NCBI GenBank assembly: GCA_028289065.1
Contig: JAQGHA010000013.1
Coordinates: 1-64,000 of the forward strand
Direction of reading: 5' to 3'
Source: Candidatus Saccharimonadota bacterium
GTDB lineage: Bacteria > Patescibacteriota > Saccharimonadia > Saccharimonadales > Saccharimonadaceae
Length of the DNA: 64,000 nucleotides
A program made the position numbers and the translations under genes. Every line of letters begins with the position of its first letter. The first letter of the stretch is position 1. Under the pieces are notes generated by a model. The model was not told the origin of the DNA. It did no database searches and saw only the letters and a program-made list of their open reading frames with translations. Shown piece by piece: positions 7,085 to 15,312 of the stretch.

Positions 7085-7157
7085 GCTGGGGATGAGGGAT
7101 TCGAACCCCCGAATACTGGTACCAGAAACCAGTGCCTTACCACTTGGCGAATCCCCA
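7083..7157 (-). tRNA. tRNA-Gln (anticodon CUG)
   Basis: On the minus strand: acceptor TGGGGAT/ATCCCCA, D-arm CGCCAAGTGGTAAGGC, anticodon stem CTGGT/ACCAG around loop TTCTGGT (anticodon CTG at positions 34-36), T-arm with TTCGAAT, discriminator G and an encoded CCA. Its 3' half and terminator are the source or the relative of all the boundary repeats in 2.5-7.1 kb, so it is a probable integration target. Confidence 0.95.
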
Positions 7158-7224
7158 GTGCTATGAACGTTCATTATTTTACCATATCTGGTGGCAATGT
7201 TGCTGCTTATGCTACAATTATGCT

Positions 7225-8868
7225 ATGACGAAACGGGGTGGTTTTACTCTAGTAGAACTTGTGGTGGTAATTGCGGCAATCGGCATTTTAGCCGGTTTAG
7301 CTGTGATTGGTATTTCACGCTACCAAGCCGATAGGCGAGATGCGCAGCGGAGTGCTAGTGTCAGCACCGTTGCCAATGCCCTGGAACAATACTTTACCGA
7401 GAACGGAAATTACCCTAGCTGTAAGGCAATTACTGCCGATGGGGCGACGCTGACTGCAAATACATTAAAAGGGTTGAATAAAACCGCCTTAGTTATGCCG
7501 GGCGCATCAGCTGATGAAACGAACTCCATTCGTTGCGGGCAAACGCTTGCTTTAGCAGGTGATGATTTTATTGAATACCGAGGTGATGGCAGTTCCGATT
7601 GTGCCGGAGCTGGTTCATGTTCGACGTATACATTAATCTATCGCAATGAACTAAATAGTACGGTTGAAGAAGTCGCAAGCAGGGGACTACCAACCGGCAA
7701 TAACCCTCAGCCAGCCCCAACACCCGCACCAACCACTCAAGTGACTGATTTAAAGTTAGGCATTCCTAATTTAACCGTAACGGCAAATTCAGACACGCAA
7801 ATTACCGCCAACTGGACAGCACCGGCTAATGCGTCTGAAGATACAACGTATACATTAGTTCGGGCCACCAATAATACTTTTACAACCGGCGTCATTACAA
7901 CAACTGGTATTAACTCGACGAGTCAGGTATCCAGCGGCTTGGCTGCTAACCGAGCCTATTATTATAAAGTTCAAGCTGTCTCGCCAAATGACCGCAGCGA
8001 ATTTTCTAACATCGCATCCAACCTAGTTACGCCAGCCACGCCAACCGAAGTAAGTGCAACCGCTAATGCTGCTACCCAAATAACCATCACCTGGCAGGCG
8101 GCTGCAAACGCAACTGGCTATACAGTTAAATATGGCTTAACCGACGGCGCCGACACTTTTTCAGTAACCACAAAAACTACCAGCCTACCAATTATCGCTA
8201 ACATCACCCAAGGAACGCAGTGGTTTTTTAAAGTCTATGCCACCGCGAATGGGCTAGAGAGTATCGGTTCAGCTACAGTCACAGCAACCACACCGATTGG
8301 TGCTCCGGCGGCATATACCATTGATACATCCAACGACGGTTTGTCGCTGACCGGTAGCGCCGCGACGGCAGCTTGCCCAGCTGGTACAACCAAGTACTTT
8401 TTATGGAAGGCCAATGACACCACCTGGTTGCAGGGAACAAATTATGTTCGTCCAACGTATCCATTAGCCTATGGCCAAAGCGTCACATTGAAATCAGCTG
8501 TACGCTGCCAAAAGGGGTCAGTCGCCAGCGCCTACACGCAGGCAACTAACTCAATTAGCTATACGCGGCCAGGTATGAACTTAACACTTACGCCAGGTGA
8601 AGATGATTGCCGGGCAAATTATTGTGGTCGCACTATCAATGCCAACTGGACGAATATTTGCGGAACAAACGCACCAACTATAAAAGCTAAACAACTCGGC
8701 TCGGTTGCCACCTGGAAAGCCGCCAGCGCATCGTCGGATTCCATTAAATGGAAGGGTGCCACAAGCCCTGGCGTGCGGGTCAGTTACTATGAAGTAAATA
8801 TTGGTTGTACTTCATCGGCGGCGACCATCAACGTTATCAGTGCCTATAAATGTACGGGGTGTAGTTAA
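7225..8868 (+). CDS. Type IV pilin-like protein with two FN3 domains
   Basis: From ATG at 7225 the protein has 547 residues. It starts MTKRGGFTLVELVVVIAAIG, a class-III (prepilin) signal cut after Gly6 with Glu at mature position 5, followed by a pilin-type helix and a minor-pilin head. After a Pro-rich linker (NPQPAPTPAPTTQ, about residue 160) come two fibronectin type III domains (about 173-272 and 275-364) and a Cys-containing C-terminal region. Ordinary pilins have 130-200 residues, so this is a surface display form. TGC-TACAAT at 7210-7218 puts transcription at or next to the ATG, so the longer frame from 7132, which overlaps tRNA-Gln, is rejected. Confidence 0.85.
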   Translation: MTKRGGFTLVELVVVIAAIGILAGLAVIGISRYQADRRDAQRSASVSTVANALEQYFTENGNYPSCKAITADGATLTANTLKGLNKTALVMPGASADETNSIRCGQTLALAGDDFIEYRGDGSSDCAGAGSCSTYTLIYRNELNSTVEEVASRGLPTGNNPQPAPTPAPTTQVTDLKLGIPNLTVTANSDTQITANWTAPANASEDTTYTLVRATNNTFTTGVITTTGINSTSQVSSGLAANRAYYYKVQAVSPNDRSEFSNIASNLVTPATPTEVSATANAATQITITWQAAANATGYTVKYGLTDGADTFSVTTKTTSLPIIANITQGTQWFFKVYATANGLESIGSATVTATTPIGAPAAYTIDTSNDGLSLTGSAATAACPAGTTKYFLWKANDTTWLQGTNYVRPTYPLAYGQSVTLKSAVRCQKGSVASAYTQATNSISYTRPGMNLTLTPGEDDCRANYCGRTINANWTNICGTNAPTIKAKQLGSVATWKAASASSDSIKWKGATSPGVRVSYYEVNIGCTSSAATINVISAYKCTGCS

Positions 8869-8870
8869 CT

Positions 8871-9488
8871 ATGAAAGCAAAAAAATCACCAATCAAATCA
8901 TTCTTCGCTCGAATAGTGGTACTACTTATTATATTAGCAACCGTTGCTGGGCTGTACTTCATTACACCCAAAGCTGCGCCGCCGCCACCAGTTTCAAAAA
9001 TTAGCCTTACTCAAACACCTGATTATAATGCCTGCCAAATCATTTCTACCGAAGCTATTAAAACCACCTACTTTGCCGATTTAGTGACAGGTATTAGCGA
9101 AGGGGTGCGTGCGGGGATGAACGCACCAAATGGTACCATCGCCGATAGCTGTGGCTTTGGGTTTACGACCGCTAAATCACTCGACAATAATTTGTTTGTG
9201 GAGGTGTACCCTTACACGGCAACTATCAATGGTGCCAATAAAGAAATGGTCGACGCTTCGTGGTCTGAAGTGGCTACCTCAAACCCTAAGGCCTATTTCG
9301 GTAAGGATATTGATGGGGATACCATTATATATAAGCTAAGGGTTATTCCTGGTGGTAAAAATGTAATGTTTGAAATTCGTCAGCCACTATTAGAGCGGGC
9401 AATTGATGAGCCAAGCGCTTTAGATTTCTTAGTCGGTTTAGCAGCCAAAGCTAAATACGATGTAGTTGACCCACCAATAACTGACTAG
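8871..9488 (+). CDS. Membrane-anchored extracytoplasmic protein
   Basis: A 205-residue protein with a basic N-terminus, one membrane helix (residues 13-31, VVLLIILATVAGLYFI) and an exported domain that has two Cys (CQIIS, DSCGFGF). No family is recognised. It starts two bases after the pilin stop, so it is cotranscribed and may be a partner of the pilin on the cell surface. The C-terminal domain has an alternating pattern suggesting beta strands, like single-domain extracellular proteins of CPR bacteria. Confidence 0.7.
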   Translation: MKAKKSPIKSFFARIVVLLIILATVAGLYFITPKAAPPPPVSKISLTQTPDYNACQIISTEAIKTTYFADLVTGISEGVRAGMNAPNGTIADSCGFGFTTAKSLDNNLFVEVYPYTATINGANKEMVDASWSEVATSNPKAYFGKDIDGDTIIYKLRVIPGGKNVMFEIRQPLLERAIDEPSALDFLVGLAAKAKYDVVDPPITD

Positions 9489-9973
9489 CTGGTTCGAATG
9501 CGGCGGTAGCTGAACTTAGCGTGTGGGCGCCAATTGTTTTTACTGTCGCTATCATATTGAAAAATGGTGCCGGTTTTTACTTCTTGAATAAGTATCAAAG
9601 CCGGGCTATAGGGTGCAAGGGTACGGTAGAAGGAAATATCTTCCGGGTTAACGACTTTTCGGCCTGGAAAGATTTCACGAAACTTTCGCGTACCAATATC
9701 GTCAAAGTAGTGTGGTTGGTTTTTAGGTGGCATATATAATTCTGCCGTTAAGCCAACCCGTGAAACAATTTTTTGAACATCGGAAAATAATAATTTCACT
9801 TCACCGTGGATATATAGAAATAATTGCTTTTTAGCCGTTAAGAAAAGTGTCGCTTCCACACTTCGGCCAACCGGAATACGGCGGGCAATCACCGAATCTA
9901 TCTCTGCGATTACGCCAAATTGCTCTTTTAGCAGCCGCTCTAAAGCGTAATCATCATATATCTGCTCATTCAT
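9485..9973 (-). CDS. Conserved-type hypothetical protein
   Basis: A 162-residue soluble protein starting MNEQIYDDYALERLLKEQFG. It contains a strand-rich middle (EATLFLTAKKQLFLYIHGEV) and the segment YFDDIGTRKFREIFPGRKVV. No family is recognised. The start at 9973 is chosen because TGG-TACAAT on the minus strand (9985-9980) puts the transcript start at that ATG. Its last four bases overlap the convergent gene. It is divergent from the helicase-nuclease gene at 10012 with facing leaderless promoters. Confidence 0.7.
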   Translation of the reverse strand: MNEQIYDDYALERLLKEQFGVIAEIDSVIARRIPVGRSVEATLFLTAKKQLFLYIHGEVKLLFSDVQKIVSRVGLTAELYMPPKNQPHYFDDIGTRKFREIFPGRKVVNPEDISFYRTLAPYSPALILIQEVKTGTIFQYDSDSKNNWRPHAKFSYRRIRTS

Positions 9974-10011
9974 GTCAACATTGTACCATCTGTGACGTGT
10001 ATAATGAATGA

Positions 10012-13000
10012 ATGGGTTTCGAAGCACGCTATAAACAGCTAAATGATGCACAAAAACAAGCCGTTGATACAATCGACGGCCCGGTTATGATTGTCGCCGG
10101 TCCGGGCACTGGTAAAACCGAGCTTTTGAGCGTGCGAATTGCCAACATTCTTAAAAAAACCGACACATTACCGCAAAATATTTTGTGTTTAACCTTTACC
10201 GATAGCGGCGCGCAGGCCATGCGCGAACGCTTAGTCGATATTATTGGTAAAGATGCTTACAAAGTGTCAATTCACACCTTCCACAGTTTTGGTAGCGAAA
10301 TTATCAACCAAAACCGTGAATACTTTTACAACAATGCCTTATTCGAGCCAGCCGACGAGCTGCGCCAATACGAAATTTTGCGCGGTATCTTTGATAGCCT
10401 GGATAAAAATAAAAACCCACTAGCCAGCATGATGAACGGCGAGTACACCTATTTATCTGATGCTAAAAGTGTCATCTCGCAGTTGAAACGAAATAGCGCT
10501 TTAACCAGCGACGAATTATTAGCGGTTATTCAACAAAGCGAAGATTCATTGGATAGCATTGAACGCTTAGTCGTGCCGATATTAGAGCAGGGGATTAAGA
10601 AAACAACCGCCGCCAGCCTGGAAGCTGCCTATGCCCAGTTAGCCCAAGAAGCCAACGATACCGAAGCTTTGTATGGCGTGGCGCCGTTAGTGCGCATTTT
10701 TTCAGATTCATTGGCGACTGTATTGGAACAAGCCAGTACCGTCCACCCTACCAAACCAGTGACAGCTTGGAAAAACCGTTGGTTCGAACGTAACGATCAA
10801 AAGCAATTAGTCGGCAAAGACCGCAAGCGACTCACCAAGCTAAAAGCCTTGTCTTTCATTTACTACGAGTACTTAACGGAAATGGAAAAATCCGGCTTAT
10901 TTGATTACGACGATATGATTATGCAAGTAGTGCACGCTGTGGAAGTGAATGATGATTTGAAGTTTAACCTGCAAGAAAAATATTTGTACTTTATGGTTGA
11001 TGAGTTCCAAGATACCAACCTGGCGCAGATGCGTATTCTACATAACCTTACCGACAACCCGGTCAACGAAGGTTCGCCAAATATTTTAGTAGTCGGTGAT
11101 GACGACCAGGCGGTCTATGGTTTCCAAGGTGCCGACATTTCTAACATTTTAAATTTTAGTTTAGTTTACCCAGACGCCCAGCAAATTGTGCTCACCAACA
11201 ACTATCGTTCTGGGCCGACTATTCTAGAAGCATCACGAGCAGTTATTCAACAAGGTGAAGATCGCCTGGAGTACCGTTTCCCTGAACTCAACAAGCAGCT
11301 GCTATCCCATAGTAGCCAGCCTGACAGTGTCTCGCTCTACCAGGCACCGGCGCCACACTCCGAACGGCACTGGTTGGTTAACGATATTAAACGCCGCCTG
11401 GATGCTGGTGAAGCGCCAGGTGAGATTGCCGTATTAGCCCGACGCCACGCTGAAATTCAGAGTTTATTACCATACTTCAACCGCTACGGAATTTCGGTTC
11501 GCTACGAGCGTGAGGATAACGTTTTAGAGCAGCCGCCGATTATTTTACTAGAGCAAACTGCCAATATATTAGTCAGTTTAGCAAATGGCGACCACGACCG
11601 GGTGAACGCCGAGTTGCCTCAATTGTTAGCGCACCCAGCTTGGGGTATTTCTGCCAAGGATTTATGGAAGCTGAGCGTTAATGCCTACGACGCCCGCCAA
11701 TCGTGGATGAGTATTATGGAAACAACGCCAGAATTTGTAGACATCCATACTTGGTTAATTGAACGGGCCTCTGAAAGTATACACACGCCACTTGAACCAA
11801 TGTTAGATAAAATCATCGGCCAAGACGAAGAAGCGCCTAGCCCGTTATTCACATATTTCTTCGATACCAAGCAGCTCGAAAACCACCCAGAAGAATATCT
11901 GCTATACCTTGAAGCTCTGCGGACAATTCGCTCGAAACTACGTGAGCACCGGCCTGGTGTTACCCTGAAGTTAAAAGAATTTGTGGACTGTATTGAGCTG
12001 TATCGTCGCCTGGGTATTAGTATTGGCACCACCAGCTATTCGCTGGCCAGCGACATTCCGGCCGTGCAACTATTAACGGCCCATAAATCAAAAGGCCTCG
12101 AGTTCAACACAGTATATGTATTTAACGGTGTCGATAGTACGTGGGGTCACACCGCCCGTCACCGCAGCAGTTCTATTTCATACCCAGAGAACCTACCGCT
12201 TGAACCAGCCGGCAATAGTGCCGATGAACGCCTGCGTTTGTTTTACGTCGCCATGACCCGCGCCCGCCATAACCTGATTATTAGTTTCAGCGATCGTAAC
12301 GACAGTGACAAAGCCACACTCATGGCAGACTTTTTACTAGCGACCAACATCGAACCTGTGGCAATGCCCGAAAGCATCCAAGCTGAATACGTTGAGGCTG
12401 TTGAACTAGCTTGGTACCAATCGTTAATTGAAACTACCCATGATTTGAAAACATTATTAGCACCCCAACTTGAACATTTCAAGCTGAGTGCAACTTCATT
12501 AAATAATTTCTTAGATGTTTCCCGTGGCGGTCCACAGCACTTCTTGCTTAATAGCTTACTGCATTTCCCGGGTGCAAAATCGCCATCGGCTTCATACGGA
12601 ACCGCCGTGCACCGCGCTATGCAACAAGCCCATGTACACTTGAACGCAACTGGCGAGCAGAAACCGTTGGAAGATATTTTGCATGACTTTGAAATTGCCC
12701 TCGAAAGCCAGCGGCTGAGCCCAGAAGATTTTAATACCTACCTGCATAAGGGGAGTGAACAGTTATCCGCCTTTATTGGCTCGGGCGCCCTGCCGTTTTC
12801 GCCTACCCAAAAAGCCGAGTTTGGCTTTGCAAACCAGAACGTAAATGTCGATGGTGCTTGGTTGACTGGGTCGCTCGACATGGTTGATATTAATGAAGAG
12901 AATAGCGAAATGGTCGTGACCGATTATAAAACTGGTCACCCGGCGGAATCGTGGAGCAGGGGAGACGAACGCACTAAAATGAAGCTGCACCGCTACCGTC

Positions 13001-13281
13001 AACAATTAATTTTTTATAAAATTTTAGTTGAGAACTCGCGCGATTACAACCGGTATACCGTTACCAGTGGCCAATTAGCCTTCATTGAACCAGCACGATC
13101 TGGCGAGGTGATTATACTGACGACCGACTTTACGCCTGAAGAAGTCGAACGGACTAAAAAGCTGATTTGTGCAGTCTGTAAGCACATTACCGAACTTAAC
13201 TTACCAGACGTTAGTAATTACGCCCCAACCTTGGCGGATATGATTCGTTTTGAAGACGACCTTATTGACGAAACAGTATAG
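10012..13281 (+). CDS. UvrD/Rep-family helicase with RecB-type nuclease
   Basis: A 1089-residue SF1A helicase. Visible motifs: Walker A VAGPGTGKT near residues 28-36, LTFTDSGAQAMRER (motif Ia), MVDEFQDTN (motif II), VVGDDDQAVYGFQGAD (motif III), NYRSG (motif IV), LTAHKSKGLEF (motif V) and FYVAMTRARHNL (motif VI). After residue about 820 comes a PD-(D/E)XK nuclease of the AddB/RecB type with VVTDYKTG (Asp971, Lys973). The fusion is expected to unwind and resect DNA ends in repair or in attack on foreign DNA. TATAAT at 10000-10005 predicts a leaderless mRNA starting at the ATG. The 3' end holds the -35 box of the next promoter. Confidence 0.95.
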   Translation: MGFEARYKQLNDAQKQAVDTIDGPVMIVAGPGTGKTELLSVRIANILKKTDTLPQNILCLTFTDSGAQAMRERLVDIIGKDAYKVSIHTFHSFGSEIINQNREYFYNNALFEPADELRQYEILRGIFDSLDKNKNPLASMMNGEYTYLSDAKSVISQLKRNSALTSDELLAVIQQSEDSLDSIERLVVPILEQGIKKTTAASLEAAYAQLAQEANDTEALYGVAPLVRIFSDSLATVLEQASTVHPTKPVTAWKNRWFERNDQKQLVGKDRKRLTKLKALSFIYYEYLTEMEKSGLFDYDDMIMQVVHAVEVNDDLKFNLQEKYLYFMVDEFQDTNLAQMRILHNLTDNPVNEGSPNILVVGDDDQAVYGFQGADISNILNFSLVYPDAQQIVLTNNYRSGPTILEASRAVIQQGEDRLEYRFPELNKQLLSHSSQPDSVSLYQAPAPHSERHWLVNDIKRRLDAGEAPGEIAVLARRHAEIQSLLPYFNRYGISVRYEREDNVLEQPPIILLEQTANILVSLANGDHDRVNAELPQLLAHPAWGISAKDLWKLSVNAYDARQSWMSIMETTPEFVDIHTWLIERASESIHTPLEPMLDKIIGQDEEAPSPLFTYFFDTKQLENHPEEYLLYLEALRTIRSKLREHRPGVTLKLKEFVDCIELYRRLGISIGTTSYSLASDIPAVQLLTAHKSKGLEFNTVYVFNGVDSTWGHTARHRSSSISYPENLPLEPAGNSADERLRLFYVAMTRARHNLIISFSDRNDSDKATLMADFLLATNIEPVAMPESIQAEYVEAVELAWYQSLIETTHDLKTLLAPQLEHFKLSATSLNNFLDVSRGGPQHFLLNSLLHFPGAKSPSASYGTAVHRAMQQAHVHLNATGEQKPLEDILHDFEIALESQRLSPEDFNTYLHKGSEQLSAFIGSGALPFSPTQKAEFGFANQNVNVDGAWLTGSLDMVDINEENSEMVVTDYKTGHPAESWSRGDERTKMKLHRYRQQLIFYKILVENSRDYNRYTVTSGQLAFIEPARSGEVIILTTDFTPEEVERTKKLICAVCKHITELNLPDVSNYAPTLADMIRFEDDLIDETV

Positions 13282-13294
13282 AATGTGCTATAAT
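13265..13294 (+). promoter_or_regulatory. Promoter of the 13.3-13.8 kb structured transcript
   Basis: TTGACG, 18-base spacer, TATAAT with an extended TGC. It overlaps the end of the helicase-nuclease gene. The transcript should start near 13301 with a leader of about 270 bases. Confidence 0.75.
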
Positions 13295-13567
13295 AGGTAA
13301 GTACTCAAGTGGAGTTACGAGACGAAAACATCAGTAATGGTGTTTTTATTACGCAAACCCTTGTTCGTACTTTTACAGAGTTAGTGATTACGTGTAGCTG
13401 ATAAGGCTTACTGGCAAACCTGCCACATCGATTTCCCACAGACAGGGGGAGTCTTGCAAGAAGCTTTAAACAGTATCGACAACGATGTCGAAGCTGTTTA
13501 CTGAACAATGTGGGGCTCCTCCGCTCATTCCCATTCGAATCGAGTTCACCCGAGGAGGTGAAAACAG

Positions 13568-13723
13568 TTGGCAAGTGCAGAAGAAATTCGCGCCTGGGCG
13601 CAGCAGAAGGCAGAGGGCAAGACCCTCGACTCCTTCCAGCAAGCAGCCGTCGATCGCACCACGTCGCAGGCCGGCTCCGAAGGCCGAGCCGTCACCCGCA
13701 TCCTCGGAGGCGGCAAGGCCTAG
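13568..13723 (+). CDS. 51-residue orphan protein with TTG start
   Basis: An open frame of 51 residues ([20 protein letters not shown] at the start, [12 protein letters not shown] at the end) begins at TTG, seven bases after a full GAGGAGGTG Shine-Dalgarno. Codon use is very GC-rich (GCC, CTC, CGC, AAG), as in the other orphans. It is predicted helical and soluble; no family is recognised. It lies in the loop closed by the 14-base inverted repeat, so translation may depend on RNA folding. An apparent fusion to dus by read-through from 13485 is a different frame and not real. Confidence 0.55.
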   Translation: MASAEEIRAWAQQKAEGKTLDSFQQAAVDRTTSQAGSEGRAVTRILGGGKA

Positions 13724-13736
13724 CGGCCGTCACACC

Positions 13737-13764
13737 GGATGGGCGCCCGCAAGGGCGCCCATCC
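13737..13764 (+). other. Perfect 12-bp hairpin with GNRA tetraloop
   Basis: GGATGGGCGCCC, loop GCAA, GGGCGCCCATCC, 13 bases after the stop of the 51-codon ORF. It has no T-run, so it is more likely a stability element or protein site than a terminator. Confidence 0.8.
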
Positions 13765-13789
13765 AACCCGCACTATCACTAACTCTGTG

Positions 13790-13836
13790 CGCAACACTCA
13801 TCATGAATTATCGTGGTCGGTGTTGCGTATTTTTTT
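13790..13836 (+). terminator. Terminator of the structured transcript
   Basis: CGCAACAC pairs with GTGTTGCG (13820-13827), followed by TAT and a run of T. Confidence 0.75.
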
Positions 13837-13853
13837 ATGAGATAATAAGAACA

Positions 13854-14813
13854 ATGAACAATTTTTGGAACGAACTACCTAAACCCTTTTTTATTCTCGC
13901 CCCAATGGAGGCGGTGACTGATGTAGTCTTTCGCCATGTAGTTGCTAAAGCCGGACGGCCTGATATATTTTTTACAGAGTTTACCAATACCGCCAGCTTT
14001 TGTAGCCCAAAAGGTTTACATAGTACCCGCGGGCGTTTAGCCTTTAGCGAAGATGAGCACCCAATGGTTGCGCAAATTTGGGGTAAAAACCCTGACCATT
14101 TTCGACAAATGGCGCATGGCTTAAAAGAACTTGGCTTTAAGGGTATCGATATTAATATGGGCTGTCCAGATAAATCCGTCGTTCATGGTGGGGCGGGGAG
14201 TGGTTTAATTCGCACGCCAGAACTTGCCGCCGAAATTATTGCTGCCACCAAAGAAGCCGGCTTGCCGGTAAGTGTAAAAACCCGACTTGGTGATGTTCGT
14301 CCCGACGAATGGCGTGAATGGCTAACGCATATCCTTAAACAAGATATCGTTAACCTTACTATTCACTTACGCACCCGCAAAGAAATGAGTAAAGTTGAAG
14401 CCCACTTCGAACTTATTCCTGAAATCAAAGCTTTACGCGATGAAATTGCTCCAAACACATTGCTTACTATTAATGGTGACATTCGCGACCGCGCCCATGG
14501 CCTGGAATTGGTTGAAGAATACGGCGTGGACGGTATTATGATTGGTCGTGGTATTTTTCAAAATCCCTACGCCTTTGCTGAAGTGCAACCTGAAAAAACA
14601 TCGGACGTGTTACTCGGACTTCTTAACTTCCAATTAGACTTATTCGACAAATACAATGAAGAGCTCGAACCTAGAAAGTTCGATCCGCTTAAGCGCTATT
14701 TTAAAATTTACGTCCGTGACTTTGCTGGCGCATCCGAATTACGTGAAAAGTTGATGCATACTAAAACGACTACGGACGTGCGCGTGCTTCTTCGTGATTA
14801 TTCCAATTCCTAA
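13854..14813 (+). CDS. dus: tRNA-dihydrouridine synthase
   Basis: A 319-residue TIM-barrel flavoenzyme that reduces uridine to dihydrouridine in the tRNA D-loop. Diagnostic motifs: [15 protein letters not shown] at the start (FMN binding), [23 protein letters not shown] (the active-site Cys is in NMGCP), [16 protein letters not shown] and [16 protein letters not shown] (phosphate-binding end). The start at 13854 is chosen by the Dus N-terminus; GATAAT lies 10 bases before it. Length is normal. The C-terminal helical tRNA-binding part ([12 protein letters not shown]) is present. Substrate position cannot be assigned. Confidence 0.95.
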   Translation: MNNFWNELPKPFFILAPMEAVTDVVFRHVVAKAGRPDIFFTEFTNTASFCSPKGLHSTRGRLAFSEDEHPMVAQIWGKNPDHFRQMAHGLKELGFKGIDINMGCPDKSVVHGGAGSGLIRTPELAAEIIAATKEAGLPVSVKTRLGDVRPDEWREWLTHILKQDIVNLTIHLRTRKEMSKVEAHFELIPEIKALRDEIAPNTLLTINGDIRDRAHGLELVEEYGVDGIMIGRGIFQNPYAFAEVQPEKTSDVLLGLLNFQLDLFDKYNEELEPRKFDPLKRYFKIYVRDFAGASELREKLMHTKTTTDVRVLLRDYSNS

Positions 14814-14845
14814 GTCCACATAAGTATATGAAATTAGGAACTGCC

Positions 14846-14881
14846 AGGAGAATGAGCGACGTAATAGCCGCTCGTTCTCCT
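14846..14881. terminator. GC-rich hairpin after the 14909 gene
   Basis: AGGAGAATGAGCG against CGCTCGTTCTCCT, 12 pairs and one G-T. There is no clear T-run on the minus strand. Confidence 0.7.
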
Positions 14882-14908
14882 GATGTAGTGCTAGTTGTGC
14901 GAGTAGAT

Positions 14909-15202
14909 CTACTCCACGGTCCCATTCTCGGCAGCATCCAGACCGTCTGCGAAGACGGGCCAGTACGGTACCTGTCCTGCAAAGCGGCTGAGCGGCTGTT
15001 CGGAATCAGAGTGGCTGAACTTGATGTTCTCGTGTCGGATCGGGTGGAGGATGGTCTCGGGATACGTGTGCTCTATCTTGTGGTTTTCGTGTTCCACCAG
15101 GTCGAGCATGCGCTCATCGATCTTCAGCACGGGTGCCGGCTCGATGAACCTCAGGGTTCGAGGCGCGATACCGAAGATCTCATTTTCGCGATCAGTTGAC
15201 AT
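14909..15202 (-). CDS. GC-rich orphan protein
   Basis: A 97-residue acidic protein (MSTDRENEIFGIAPRTLRF start) with no recognised domain or membrane segment. It sits alone between dus and the ATP synthase operon, convergent with dus. The leader of about 90 bases has its own -10 box (TAAAAT) and AAGGAAA before ATG. The leader bases 15217-15225 and 15228-15232 are complementary (9 and 5 pairs) to 14900-14908 and 14890-14894, directly after the stop; the stop itself sits in a 14-base palindrome GAGTAGATCTACTC. Composition differs from both neighbours, consistent with acquisition. Confidence 0.65.
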   Translation of the reverse strand: MSTDRENEIFGIAPRTLRFIEPAPVLKIDERMLDLVEHENHKIEHTYPETILHPIRHENIKFSHSDSEQPLSRFAGQVPYWPVFADGLDAAENGTVE

Positions 15203-15312
15203 GGTTGTTTTCCTTAATCTACTCGGGCTAGCAATGAAAGGTGCATGGAATATTTCTACTCAACAAAAGTAGTAATATTTTAGCATTTAATTGGGTAAAC
15301 GTCAATAAACGG

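Larger units (their letters stand above)
13301..13836 (+). ncRNA. Structured transcript, candidate regulatory or noncoding RNA
   Basis: Between the promoter at 13265 and the terminator at 13790 lie several strong pairings: a perfect 14-base inverted repeat (13375-13388 with 13775-13788) that encloses everything between; a hairpin in which AAACAG/CTGTTT and TCGACA/TGTCGA close on ACGA (about 13467-13500); CTCCTC near 13515 facing GAGGAG at 13553, which would mask the Shine-Dalgarno of the 51-codon ORF; and a perfect 12-bp hairpin with a GCAA tetraloop (13737-13764). tmRNA and RNase P signatures were looked for and not found. Confidence 0.5.

Noticed and set aside
7132-7224. Upstream extension of the pilin frame
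   Set aside because: It overlaps the tRNA-Gln gene and lies before the promoter; the prepilin signal begins at 7225.
13301-13836. tmRNA gene (smpB is in the window)
   Set aside because: No tag ending in ALAA or similar, no terminal GGGG/CCA acceptor pair and no proper T-arm were found; the ORF has a normal Shine-Dalgarno.
13485-13853. Long frame reading into dus from 13485
   Set aside because: The Dus family N-terminus is at 13854; the upstream part is another frame of the 51-codon ORF and its hairpins.
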